Assembly: GCF_000428825.1 (NCBI RefSeq)
Contig: NZ_AUAR01000001.1
Span: 1 to 64,000 of the forward strand
Direction: 5' to 3'
Source: Desulfomicrobium escambiense DSM 10707
Lineage (GTDB): Bacteria > Desulfobacterota > Desulfovibrionia > Desulfovibrionales > Desulfomicrobiaceae
Length of the DNA stretch: 64,000 nucleotides
Made by a program: the position numbers and the translations under genes. Each line of letters opens with the position of its first letter. Position 1 is the first letter of the stretch. Positions 41,978 to 50,553 of this stretch are shown one piece after another. Under the pieces are notes generated by a model. The model saw only the letters and a program-made list of their open reading frames with translations, was not told where the DNA came from and ran no database searches.

Positions 41978-44434
41978 ATGATCGCGTCACGTCTGCTGCG
42001 TCACTGGTTCACCCGCCTGCTGGCTCCCAACCGTCATATCCGGGAGAAGTACGAACACTTCAAGGAGTTGCTGCGCAGCGACTCCAGGGCGCTGGACCTC
42101 GTCGCCGACCTCGACGCGCATCTCTACGGGCACGACCCGGCCGACATGGCGCGGATCAGGTTTCTGCTCGGGGAACTGACCCAGGGCGTGGGCGAGATGG
42201 CCGACCGCCTCTGTCTCATGAACCCGCAGGCGTATGAATCCCTGCCCGAGAATCTGGACCGGATCTCCGCGGAGATATCGAGGCTCGTGACGCAACCGCC
42301 TCCCGCCGCGGATCCCCCGTATGTCCTGAGCCTCGACGAGGCCTGCGACCATGCCGGACAGGCCGGGGGCAAGGCTGCCAACCTGTCCTTCGCGCGCCGT
42401 CACGGCGTTCCGACCCCTCCGGGGTTCGTGGTCACGGCCTCGGCCTTTGTCCGCTACCTGCGCGACAATGCCCTGGAAGAGGAGGTCGAACGCCATTTTC
42501 GGGACATATCCCTCTCCAACCACGACGCCATCGTGCGCGTGACCGGGGAGCTGCAGGAGCTGATTCTCGCCGCCGAAGTCCCCTCGGACGTCGCCGCGGA
42601 GATCATGGACGCGCTGCGGAGCAGCGGCCTGGAGGGTCGGCGCCTGGCCGTGCGATCGAGCGCCGTGGCCGAGGACGGGGAGATCTCCTTCGCCGGGCAG
42701 TACGCCAGCGAACTCGACGTGGCCCCCGGCGACGTCCTGGGCGCCTACAAGCGGGTCCTGGCCGGGAAGTACTGCCCCCGCGCCGTGGCCTACCGCGTGC
42801 GGCACGGCCTGACGGACTTCGACACGGCCATGGCGGTGCTGGTCCTGCCCATGGTCCGCGCCCGGGCCGCGGGCGTGGTCTACACCCGCGACCCGGCCTG
42901 CGCCGCGGTGGGCGGGAAGGCCGTGGGCGTGTACGTCGTCGGTGGCCTGGCCGCAAACCTGGTCGACGGTTCGGCCACGCCGGGCAAACACTACCTCTCG
43001 CGGGAGGCGCAGCCGGACATCCTCATGGGCTGCGCCTGCGAAAGCGCGCCGATGGTCGACGACGCCGTGCTGCGGGAACTGGGGGCGTGGTGCATGCGCC
43101 TGGAGAACGTTTTCGACGAGCCTCAGGACGTGGAATGGGCCCTGGACACCGACGGCCTCGTCATCCTGCAGTCGAGGCGCCTCCAGCAGGACGAGGACCG
43201 AGAGGCCTTTTCCTCCGAGGAGGCCAAGGCGGCCCCGCTGCTCATGTCGGAACTGGACTGCGCCTCGCCAGGGGCGGCGTGCGGTCCGGTCTTTCACGTG
43301 GCCTCGGGGGCGGACTTCCGTTCCATCCCGCCGGGTTCCGTGGTTGTGACCGCTTCGCTGCGGCCGGCCCTTTCGCAGTTCCTGGACCGCATCGCCGGCA
43401 TCGTGGCCGGCAGCGGAAGCCGGGCCAGCCACTTGGCCTCCGTGGCTCGTGAGCGCGGGGTGCCCGTCGTGGTGGGGTGCGGACCGGGCGTGCTTGGCGA
43501 AGGGGAGGTGGTGACCGTGGACGGCGGCGCCGGAAAGATCTTTGCCGGCTGCCTGCCGGGCGTCATGGCGCAAAGCCGCGACGTCGAGAGAATGCACGCC
43601 AGAATTCGGGCCGGGAACGAAGACTTGGCCGCCGTGGCGGTCCATCTCGGCCTGATCGACCCGGACGCGGATAATTTCACGCCCGAGGGGTGCCGGTCCC
43701 TGCACGACGTGGTCCGTTTCTGCCACGAGAAGAGCGTGGCCGAGATGTTCTCCCTGGTCGGCAGGGGCGGCAGGGGTTTGGGTCGGTCGCGCAGGCTGGC
43801 CACGGATCTGCCCCTTGTCATGTACGTCCTGGACCTGGGAGGGGGGCTTTCGCCGCAGGCCGGGGGCAAAGGGCCAGTGGACGTCGAGCACTTGGACAGC
43901 GCTCCGCTGCGCGCCATGTGGGACGGGCTGGCCGACGGGCGCGTGACTTGGGACAGCGGCCAGCTGCATGTGGACTGGGAGGAGTTCGACCGGGTCAGCT
44001 CGGGCATCTTTCGCATGGATTCCAGGATTCTCGCCAGCTACGCCATCATCGCCAGGGAATACATGCACCTGAACATTCGTTTCGGATACCACTTTTCCAT
44101 CGTCGACGCGCTGTGCGGCGACACGCCCGGGGCGAATTACGTCAAATTCCGCTTCAAGGGCGGCGGGGCCGCCCTGAACCAGCGCGCCTACCGGCTGATC
44201 TTCGTGCGCGATGTCCTGGAGCGGTTCGGATACGAGACCGTCATCCGGGGGGACATGCTCGACGCGTCCCTGGCCCGCGTGGGCATGGAGGAGACGGCAA
44301 GGGCCCTGCACGCCTTGGGCCTTGTCCTTGCCGTGACGCGGCTCATGGACATCCGGCTCTCGGATGTGCCGCAGGCCAAGCGGGAAGCGGCCTCCTTCAT
44401 GCAGAGCTTTTTTCCGGAGGCCGCCCATGAGTGA
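41978..44434 (+). CDS. PEP-synthase-like phosphotransferase with unusual C-terminal domain
   Basis: This 818-aa protein has a helical N-terminal extension (1-110) and a PPDK/PEP-synthase ATP-grasp domain: GGKAANLSFARRHGVPTPPG, VRSSAVAEDGEISFAGQYAS, the EWA motif near 385 and LQSRRL. A phosphohistidine mobile domain follows with H485 in SRASHLASVARERGVPVVV. The usual PEP/pyruvate-binding barrel is absent. Instead about 290 residues of unknown fold follow, with a conserved-looking block NIRFGYHFSIVDALCGD. This makes it a phosphotransferase of unknown acceptor, like the dikinase-related rifampin phosphotransferases in layout. It overlaps the phosphatase gene by eight bases. Confidence 0.82.
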   Translation: MIASRLLRHWFTRLLAPNRHIREKYEHFKELLRSDSRALDLVADLDAHLYGHDPADMARIRFLLGELTQGVGEMADRLCLMNPQAYESLPENLDRISAEISRLVTQPPPAADPPYVLSLDEACDHAGQAGGKAANLSFARRHGVPTPPGFVVTASAFVRYLRDNALEEEVERHFRDISLSNHDAIVRVTGELQELILAAEVPSDVAAEIMDALRSSGLEGRRLAVRSSAVAEDGEISFAGQYASELDVAPGDVLGAYKRVLAGKYCPRAVAYRVRHGLTDFDTAMAVLVLPMVRARAAGVVYTRDPACAAVGGKAVGVYVVGGLAANLVDGSATPGKHYLSREAQPDILMGCACESAPMVDDAVLRELGAWCMRLENVFDEPQDVEWALDTDGLVILQSRRLQQDEDREAFSSEEAKAAPLLMSELDCASPGAACGPVFHVASGADFRSIPPGSVVVTASLRPALSQFLDRIAGIVAGSGSRASHLASVARERGVPVVVGCGPGVLGEGEVVTVDGGAGKIFAGCLPGVMAQSRDVERMHARIRAGNEDLAAVAVHLGLIDPDADNFTPEGCRSLHDVVRFCHEKSVAEMFSLVGRGGRGLGRSRRLATDLPLVMYVLDLGGGLSPQAGGKGPVDVEHLDSAPLRAMWDGLADGRVTWDSGQLHVDWEEFDRVSSGIFRMDSRILASYAIIAREYMHLNIRFGYHFSIVDALCGDTPGANYVKFRFKGGGAALNQRAYRLIFVRDVLERFGYETVIRGDMLDASLARVGMEETARALHALGLVLAVTRLMDIRLSDVPQAKREAASFMQSFFPEAAHE

Positions 44435-45464
44435 AGCGTACAGGGCGACCTGGGTCACGGACCAGCTGGCCGTGGGCGCCGCGCCCATGAGCTACGAACA
44501 GCTCGATTACCTGCGGGCGGCCGGAGTCGGGGCCATCCTCAACCTCTGCGGCGAGTTCTGCGACCTGCACGACATCGAGTGCGCGGCAGGATTCGAGGTC
44601 TACCACATGCCCCTGGCCGACGAGGAGGCGCCCGAGCTGGAGGAGCTGGAAAAGGCCCTGGCCTGGCTCGACGAGGCCATCTATCTGGGCAAGAAGGTGC
44701 TCATCCATTGCCGGCACGGCATCGGGCGTACCGGTACCGTGCTCAACGCCTACCTGCTGCGCCGGGGCCTGGGGCACCGGTTGGCCTGGTTCAAGCTGCG
44801 CACCCTGCGCTCCAAGCCGGCAAACTTCTCGCAGTGGTGGACCATCCGCAAATACGGGCGGCAGAGCCCCAAGCTGACCGTGCGGGAGCCGTCGCTGGAG
44901 ATGCACAAGGCCGTGGACCTCAGCCCGTTCTTTCGCGACTACGAGGCGCTGCAGGCCAGGGTCGACGACGAGGCGGGCAGGCCTCTGGAAATGTGCGGCC
45001 GGGACCACGCCAGATGCTGCAGCACGCCCATTCAGTTGACCATGGTCGAGGCCGTGTACGTCACCCAGAGGATGAACGTCGTGCTCAGCAGCGAAAAGCG
45101 CCTGGAGGTAATTTCGCGGGCCGTGGAGACGGCGCGGCGCGAACGCCTTGCGGCCAGCCAGGTCAGCGCCGAGGAGTTCTGCCTGTCCGACGCCGACGCC
45201 CGGTGTCCGCTGCTGGAGAACGGGTCGTGCATCCTCTTTTCCTCCCGTCCCCTGCAATGCCGTTCCTTCAGCATGAACGAAGAAAAGGCAGGTAGACTCT
45301 GGGAAACGGTGCTCGCCCCCGCACTGGAAGCCTTGTCCCTGGAACTGTGGTTCGCTTTCGCCGGCACCATCGCACGGGGGGCCCTGCCGCATTTCGCGCT
45401 GGCGGATGTGGTTTCGGGGCGTTATGTACAAACGCTGTTCCACCTCATGGTGAAATCGCAGTGA
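44427..45464 (+). CDS. Dual-specificity protein phosphatase fused to YkgJ-type Cys-cluster domain
   Basis: Residues 1-150 or so of 345 form a dual-specificity/tyrosine phosphatase domain with the active-site loop HCRHGIGRTG (nucleophile Cys95) and the general-acid region MPLADEEAPELEE. Residues 190-330 carry a YkgJ/Fe-S-type Cys pattern (CGRDHARCCSTP, FCLSDADARCPLLENGSC, RPLQCRSF). The start overlaps the previous gene and has GGAGG upstream. The fusion suggests phosphatase activity under metal or redox control. A possible target is the phosphorylated product of the neighbouring phosphotransferase. Confidence 0.88.
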   Translation: MSEAYRATWVTDQLAVGAAPMSYEQLDYLRAAGVGAILNLCGEFCDLHDIECAAGFEVYHMPLADEEAPELEELEKALAWLDEAIYLGKKVLIHCRHGIGRTGTVLNAYLLRRGLGHRLAWFKLRTLRSKPANFSQWWTIRKYGRQSPKLTVREPSLEMHKAVDLSPFFRDYEALQARVDDEAGRPLEMCGRDHARCCSTPIQLTMVEAVYVTQRMNVVLSSEKRLEVISRAVETARRERLAASQVSAEEFCLSDADARCPLLENGSCILFSSRPLQCRSFSMNEEKAGRLWETVLAPALEALSLELWFAFAGTIARGALPHFALADVVSGRYVQTLFHLMVKSQ

Positions 45465-45513
45465 CACGTCGCAGTTTTTCATCACCTCAAGACAATGAGA
45501 CAGGTGCATCAAT

Positions 45514-45990
45514 ATGAATGATACGATAAAGGGGATCATCGCGCAGTTCGTGGAGGCAACGACATCGGTCCTGCAGACCATGGCCATGACGGAGGCCAAG
45601 GCAGGAACGCCCTTTGTGAAGCAGGATGCCAGCGCAAAGGGAGACATTACGGGCGTCATTGGCTTTTCCAACCCCAAGGGCAAAAGCAGGGGGACGATGT
45701 CGCTGACGTTCACGGCCGCAACTGCACTGGGTATCGTCAGCGCGATGATCTATGAGGAGCAGACCGAGATCAACGATGCGGTGACCGACGCCGTCGGGGA
45801 ACTGACCAACATGATCTCCGGACAGGCGCGCAAGGGCCTTGTGGGCATGGGCATGATTTTCGAAGGCGCCATCCCTTCGGTCATCACCGGCTCCGGTCAC
45901 ATCATCCGCCACGTTTCCACGAGCGCCGTACTGGCCATACCATTTGAAACGCAGTACGGACCGATGATGGTGGAGGTCTGCTTCAGCTGA
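45514..45990 (+). CDS. CheX-like chemotaxis phosphatase
   Basis: This 158-aa CheX/CheC-type protein has the phosphatase helix with a conserved Glu and Asn (DAVGELTNMISGQARK). The family strands surround it (GVIGFSNPKGKSRGTMSLTF). CheX removes phosphate from CheY-like receivers. It lies 49 bases after the phosphatase gene, so it probably dephosphorylates the single-domain receiver of this operon. Confidence 0.88.
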   Translation: MNDTIKGIIAQFVEATTSVLQTMAMTEAKAGTPFVKQDASAKGDITGVIGFSNPKGKSRGTMSLTFTAATALGIVSAMIYEEQTEINDAVTDAVGELTNMISGQARKGLVGMGMIFEGAIPSVITGSGHIIRHVSTSAVLAIPFETQYGPMMVEVCFS

Positions 45991-46080
45991 GGCCCCTTTT
46001 TGTCAGTTGCGCGATCAATAATCTTTTACTATCCGAAAAAATCCCGGGAGGGGTTTTATTCATTCGTGAGAGGAGAAGAT

Positions 46081-47238
46081 ATGAAGCGCAGGGTATATTT
46101 CATCGAGGGAGACGGGATAGGAAAGGAAGTATGGGCCGCCGGCCGCCCGGTTCTGGACAGGGCGGTGGAGGTTGCCTATGGCGACGGACGCGGATTCGAG
46201 TGGGTGGAACTGCTGGCGGGCAAGAAGGCCTTTGCCGAAACGGGCTCCTACCTGCCCGAATCGACGCTCGAAGCCCTCAAGGGTGCCGACCTGGCCATGA
46301 AGGGGCCCCTGGAGACCCCGGTGGGCAAAGGGTTTCGCAGCCTGAACGTGACGCTCAGGCAGACGCTCGACCTCTTCGCCTGCATCCGTCCAATCCAGTA
46401 TTTCAAGGGCATTGAAAGCCCGGTCAAGCACCCCGAGCGGGTGGACATGGTCGTGTTCCGCGAGAACACCGAGGACGTCTACGCGGGCATCGAGTGGCAG
46501 GCGGGCAGCCCCGAGGCCAAGCGGCTCATCGCCTTCCTCCGTGACGAGATGGGCGCAAACGTCGACGCCGAGAGCGGCATCGGCATCAAGCCCATGACGG
46601 CCAAAGGCTCCAAGCGCCTCATCCGGCGGGCCATCCAGTTCGCCCTGGATCAGAAGCGCCGCAGTGTGACCATGGCCCACAAGGGCAACATCATGAAGTT
46701 CACCGAAGGCGCCTTCCGCAACTGGGGATACGAACTGGCCGCCGAGGAGTTTGCCGGCCGCCTCGTCCTGGAAGGCCAGGACTGCTGCCCTCCCGGCGCC
46801 CTAGTGCTCAAGGACAGGATCGCCGACGCCATGTTCCAGGAGGTGCTCATCCGCCCCGAGAACTACGATGTCATCGCCACGCCGAATCTGAACGGCGACT
46901 ACCTGTCCGACGCCCTTGCCGCCCAGGTCGGCGGCCTTGGCCTGGCCCCCGGGGTCAACATGAGTTCCGAACTGGCCTTCTTCGAGCCCACCCACGGCAC
47001 GGCCCCGACCATCGAGGGCAAGGACCTCGCCAACCCGGGCAGCCTCATTCTCTCTGGCGCGCTCATGCTCGATCACGTCGGCTGGCACGAGGCCGCAACG
47101 AAAATTCGCAAGGCCGTGGAACTGGCCATTGCCGACGGACGCGTAACCGTCGATCTGGCCTCGCAGATGACGGGCGCTCGCCAGGTTGGATGCGTTGAGT
47201 TCGGACAGATCCTTCTGGCCAATCTGGAACGGATTTAG
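46081..47238 (+). CDS. icd: NADP-dependent isocitrate dehydrogenase
   Basis: This 385-aa enzyme of the isocitrate/isopropylmalate dehydrogenase family converts isocitrate to 2-oxoglutarate. Signatures are GDGIGKEV, the substrate-binding LRQTLDLFACIRPI, ENTEDVYAGIEW, TMAHKGNIMKFTEGAF, the metal site NLNGDYLSDALAAQVGGLG and the cofactor loop EPTHGTAPTIEGKD. The sequence follows the bacterial NADP type; the cofactor is not proven. The ATG at 46081 has GAGAGGAGA upstream and was preferred over an open frame 27 codons longer. Confidence 0.9.
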   Translation: MKRRVYFIEGDGIGKEVWAAGRPVLDRAVEVAYGDGRGFEWVELLAGKKAFAETGSYLPESTLEALKGADLAMKGPLETPVGKGFRSLNVTLRQTLDLFACIRPIQYFKGIESPVKHPERVDMVVFRENTEDVYAGIEWQAGSPEAKRLIAFLRDEMGANVDAESGIGIKPMTAKGSKRLIRRAIQFALDQKRRSVTMAHKGNIMKFTEGAFRNWGYELAAEEFAGRLVLEGQDCCPPGALVLKDRIADAMFQEVLIRPENYDVIATPNLNGDYLSDALAAQVGGLGLAPGVNMSSELAFFEPTHGTAPTIEGKDLANPGSLILSGALMLDHVGWHEAATKIRKAVELAIADGRVTVDLASQMTGARQVGCVEFGQILLANLERI

Positions 47239-47357
47239 GACGGCGCGCGTCGGACTGCGCAGAAATCCCCTACAGGGTGATCCTGCGCGATGCATCCGGT
47301 ACGTATGGATCATGCCTGCCGTCATGATTCATCGGGTTTGGGCTGTTGAACTACTGC

Positions 47358-47384
47358 AAGCCCGCTCCTTTCCGGAGCGGGCTT
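47358..47384 (+). terminator. Intrinsic terminator downstream of icd
   Basis: AAGCCCGCTCC (47358-47368) pairs perfectly with GGAGCGGGCTT (47374-47384) around a 5-nt loop, followed by TTTTCG. Confidence 0.85.
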
Positions 47385-47778
47385 TTTTCGTCGCATAGGG
47401 GCGGTGCTGCGAAAGCCAGCCTTGGCGATGCTACATAGTGCGAGGGGATGCGTGCGGCTGATTCTCGACCCTGGAGCCGTTGTGTGATCCTTTTTGGAGC
47501 GACGCGGTGCGTATACGAGGCGTGAATCGAATTCAGCATGACGCATCGATGCGGGCATTGTGTGGCTGTTTGGATCGAGTGTGTACGTGTATTGACAAAA
47601 AGAGTCAGGATTTGAGCCAAAGCGTCTGTATCAGGATGCGAAAAGTTCTTTAGCTCGCGCATTGTTTTTCTACTCATTATTTCTTGCTTTGACGACGCAT
47701 TTTGTGTTAGTTAAAAAAGTATCAACGAATAAATGCAGGGTCTTGGGTCGCGAAAATAATCACTGAGGACGTAACGCT
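47385..47778. other. Intergenic region upstream of pilM
   Basis: About 390 bases without a convincing gene, AT-richer toward the end. A weak sigma70-like promoter is visible: TTGACG (47689-47694), 16-base spacer, TTAAAA (47711-47716), about 65 bases before the pilM start. The short frames here are not supported by ribosome-binding sites or protein-like composition. Confidence 0.4.
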
Positions 47779-48831
47779 GTGAAAAAATTAGGTTTTTTTT
47801 CAAAGAAAAACGCCGGCGTAGGATTGGATCTTGGAAGTGAATGGCTGAAGATGGTGAAGATTCGGCCGGGAAAAGGCGACTTGGTCCTGGAAAGCATAGC
47901 CCGTTGCCCATGGCAGCCGGGTGATCTGGACAACAGTTCGGCCACCGCAAAGAAGATCAACGGGCTTTGGTCCGAGCTTCAGCTCAAGGAGCAGGTGGTT
48001 GTATCATCCATGGCCGGCCATGCGGTCATCGTGAAGCGGGTCGTGTTCGAGGCCGAATCTGCGAAGGCCATCGGCGATACGGTCATGAAGGACGCGCGTC
48101 AGTACATTCCTTTCGACATCAACGACGTCTTCCTCGACTACCAGGTCCTTGGCCCCGGTCAGAAAGAAAAGAGCTACGACGTGCTGCTCGTGGCCAGCAA
48201 GAAGAAGGTGGTGCAGAATCTGAGCGACGTCATTTCGCAATCGGGCCTTTCCCTGTCGGTGATCGACGTTGACTCCTTCGCCCTGTGCAACAGCTTCGAA
48301 CACAATTATCCCGAGTTTCAGGAAAAGCCCGTCTATCTTCTCGACATAGGCGGCGCGCAGAGCGTTTTTTGCATCTACCACAACGGCCAGCCTTCCTTTT
48401 TGCGCGAGGTTTCCTTTGGCGGCAGGGCTGTCACGGAGTCTCTCGCATCCATTCTGAACATCAAGCGTCTGGACGCGGAGCGCATCAAGCTCAGCGGAAA
48501 GGACGATCTCGGGGAAAAGGAACTGCGGTCCATCTCCGAGGCCGTGAACAAGATTTTCAAGAACTGGTGCGACGAACTGAGGCGCCTCATCGGATTTTAT
48601 CATTCGTCATCGAGTAACGTAACTCCTGCTGAATCTCTTTACTTGTCCGGGGGAGGGGCATTGCTTGGAGGGCTTCGGGATGTTTTTCATAAGGAATTGA
48701 ATCTTGAAGTGCATTATCACAATCCTTTCCGCAAAATTTACGTTGATAACAATACGTTCCAGAAAGAGTACCTTGATGAGATAGGACCACAGATGGTTGT
48801 TCCTTTCGGCCTTGCCTTGAGAGCAATTTAA
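47779..48831 (+). CDS. pilM: Type IV pilus assembly protein PilM
   Basis: PilM is an actin-like cytoplasmic ATPase-fold protein that binds the PilN tail and links the pilus motor to the inner-membrane alignment complex. The 350-aa protein shows the phosphate-binding starts of the fold (GVGLDLGSEWLKMVKI and VYLLDIGGAQSVFCIYHNG) and the late LYLSGGGALLGGLRDVF. The start is GTG at 47779 with GAGGA upstream. It heads pilMNOPQ. Confidence 0.94.
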   Translation: MKKLGFFSKKNAGVGLDLGSEWLKMVKIRPGKGDLVLESIARCPWQPGDLDNSSATAKKINGLWSELQLKEQVVVSSMAGHAVIVKRVVFEAESAKAIGDTVMKDARQYIPFDINDVFLDYQVLGPGQKEKSYDVLLVASKKKVVQNLSDVISQSGLSLSVIDVDSFALCNSFEHNYPEFQEKPVYLLDIGGAQSVFCIYHNGQPSFLREVSFGGRAVTESLASILNIKRLDAERIKLSGKDDLGEKELRSISEAVNKIFKNWCDELRRLIGFYHSSSSNVTPAESLYLSGGGALLGGLRDVFHKELNLEVHYHNPFRKIYVDNNTFQKEYLDEIGPQMVVPFGLALRAI

Positions 48832-48846
48832 TACTGGAAACTTATT

Positions 48847-49431
48847 ATGATAAAAATCAATTTACTCCCTCAGCAAAAACGATCGAAGTCGACCAATGTC
48901 GAAAAAGGCGCAGTCTTCTTCATTCTGGGAATTTTGTTGATGCTTGGGTCTGTCTATGGTGTCGATTATTATTTTTCTTCAGAACTCAGTACGCTGCAGG
49001 CATCCGTGGCCGCGAAGCAGCAAACGAAGGCGCTGCTTGAAAAAGAGGTCGCCATCGTCAACAGCGTCATTCAGGAACTCAAGGACATAGAGACGCGGAT
49101 CAAGGTCATCAAGGACATCCGCCTGCGCCAAGGACTTCCCGTCAAATACATCGACGAGATCGTCGTGAACATGCCCAAGGACAAGATGTGGTTCGAGACT
49201 TTCACGATTAACGCCAACGGCAATATCGCCCTGAGCGGGGTCGCCTTGGACAACCAAGTATTCGCCAGTTACGTGGAGCGCCTCAGATTGTCGAAGTATA
49301 TCAAATTGGTGGATACTCGCAGGACGTCCCGCCGGGCCGTGGACGGGCTCGGGTTGGTGGCCTTCGAGTGCTCCGTGATGGCCCAGGAGTATTTTGAAAA
49401 CACAAATACGAATGGAACGACAAATGGATAA
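48847..49431 (+). CDS. pilN: Type IV pilus assembly protein PilN
   Basis: This 194-aa inner-membrane protein begins with the conserved cytoplasmic tail MIKINLLPQQKR, which binds PilM. One membrane helix (VFFILGILLMLGSVYGVDYY), a coiled coil and a ferredoxin-like periplasmic domain follow. It pairs with PilO. Its end overlaps the pilO start by eight bases. Confidence 0.94.
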   Translation: MIKINLLPQQKRSKSTNVEKGAVFFILGILLMLGSVYGVDYYFSSELSTLQASVAAKQQTKALLEKEVAIVNSVIQELKDIETRIKVIKDIRLRQGLPVKYIDEIVVNMPKDKMWFETFTINANGNIALSGVALDNQVFASYVERLRLSKYIKLVDTRRTSRRAVDGLGLVAFECSVMAQEYFENTNTNGTTNG

Positions 49432-50047
49432 ATCCGCAGTTTCCAAAAAATTAGGTGCGTTGTCCGCCCTGCAGAAGTTTCTGATATTTCTGGGCCTGAC
49501 GCTCGCGGTCTACGGTGGGTACTGGTACTTCATCCTGGACGACAAGCTCACCCAGATCGCCAAGGCCACGCAGGAGATCGAAAAGCTCGACAAGGACATC
49601 GCCATGTTCAGGGCGCAGGTCGCGAACCTGCCCGAGTTGCGTCGCAGCCTGGAATTGCGGAAGAAGGAGCTGTACTACGCCAAGACGCTTCTGCCCGAAG
49701 ACGCCAGGGCGCTGGAGATGCTCCTGTCCTCCTTCGAGCAGCTCGGGCGCGACGAAAACGTGGAATTCATCCTGTTCCAGCCCGGCGCCGAGCAGGTCCA
49801 GGAGTTCTACGCCACGAGGAGCATCCAGCTGCAGATCAGCGGGACCTTCCACCGTCTGGTGACCTACTTCGACCGGCTGTCCAGGCTGGATCGCCTCGTC
49901 AGCATCCAGAATGTCACCTTCAGCCCGGTGTCCGACTTCTCCCCGACGGAGAAATATCTGAACACCAGCCTGACGCTGCAGGTTTACAGGGCCCTGACCG
50001 AGGCGGAAATCAAGGCGCGTGAAGCCGCAAAACAAGCAAAAAAGTGA
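49424..50047 (+). CDS. pilO: Type IV pilus assembly protein PilO
   Basis: This 207-aa protein has one membrane helix (LQKFLIFLGLTLAVYGGYWY), a coiled coil and a periplasmic PilO core (FHRLVTYFDRLSRLDRLVSI). It forms the PilN/PilO heterodimer of the alignment complex. The start at 49424 overlaps the end of pilN; ATGs ten and four codons earlier are possible but less likely. Confidence 0.93.
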   Translation: MDKSAVSKKLGALSALQKFLIFLGLTLAVYGGYWYFILDDKLTQIAKATQEIEKLDKDIAMFRAQVANLPELRRSLELRKKELYYAKTLLPEDARALEMLLSSFEQLGRDENVEFILFQPGAEQVQEFYATRSIQLQISGTFHRLVTYFDRLSRLDRLVSIQNVTFSPVSDFSPTEKYLNTSLTLQVYRALTEAEIKAREAAKQAKK

Positions 50048-50054
50048 CGCAGCC

Positions 50055-50547
50055 ATGAAAGCACTTCTTTTACTCCCCACCCTGGTCCTTTTCCTCTGCG
50101 TCTCGGCCAGCGCGCAGACGCCCCAAGCCGGTCAACCCGACGGGGAATTCCCCGACTGGATCACGTTCCCGTACCCCCCCCTACAGCGGGGCGGGGAAAA
50201 TCGATCCCTTCGTCTCGTTCATCAAGATTCGTGAATTCGAAGCGATGCAGGCGGCCAAGAAGGCCAAGCTCGAAAAGAAGGCGACCACTCCTCTGGAGAC
50301 GGTCGACGTCCACAGCCTGAAGCTCATCGGCATCCTGAACAAGGGCGCCGGGGTTTCCCTGGCCATGGTCGAACTGCCTGACGGCAAGAGCTACCTGATA
50401 CGCCCCGGTATGACCATAGGACTCTATGACGGTGTCGTGACATCCATCGGAAACGAAATGCTCGTTGTTGAAGAGGATGTCATCGACGTATTCGGTGAAG
50501 CGAAAAAGAGAACAATTAATTTAAGATTGCGGCAAGAGAAGGAGTAG
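50055..50547 (+). pseudogene. pilP: Type IV pilus assembly lipoprotein PilP, frameshifted
   Basis: The first part (from 50055) encodes a signal peptide (MKALLLLPTLVLFLCVSASA) and the start of the mature protein through WITFPYPP. The frame then shifts at a run of eight C (50174-50181). In the +1 frame the protein continues YSGAGKIDPFVSFIKIREFE and ends with the PilP HR domain (VDVHSLKLIGILNKGAGVSL, DVFGEAKKRTINLRL). Removing one C restores a single 163-aa PilP. The gene sits in its normal place before pilQ. The break is either a real mutation, a phase-variable switch or a sequencing error. Confidence 0.88.
50174..50181 (+). repeat. Run of eight C inside pilP
   Basis: A homopolymer C8 at the exact point where the PilP frame breaks; seven C would keep the frame open. 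Such runs are prone to slipped-strand errors in replication and to sequencing error. Confidence 0.9.
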
Positions 50548-50553
50548 AGTGCT

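Noticed and set aside
47239-47778. Short frames between icd and pilM as small genes
   Set aside because: They lack ribosome-binding sites and protein-like composition, and one runs through the icd terminator.
50019-50547. Two separate small genes instead of one broken pilP
   Set aside because: The first frame has the PilP signal peptide and the second the PilP C-terminal domain. They join into one 163-aa PilP when one C of the C8 run is removed.
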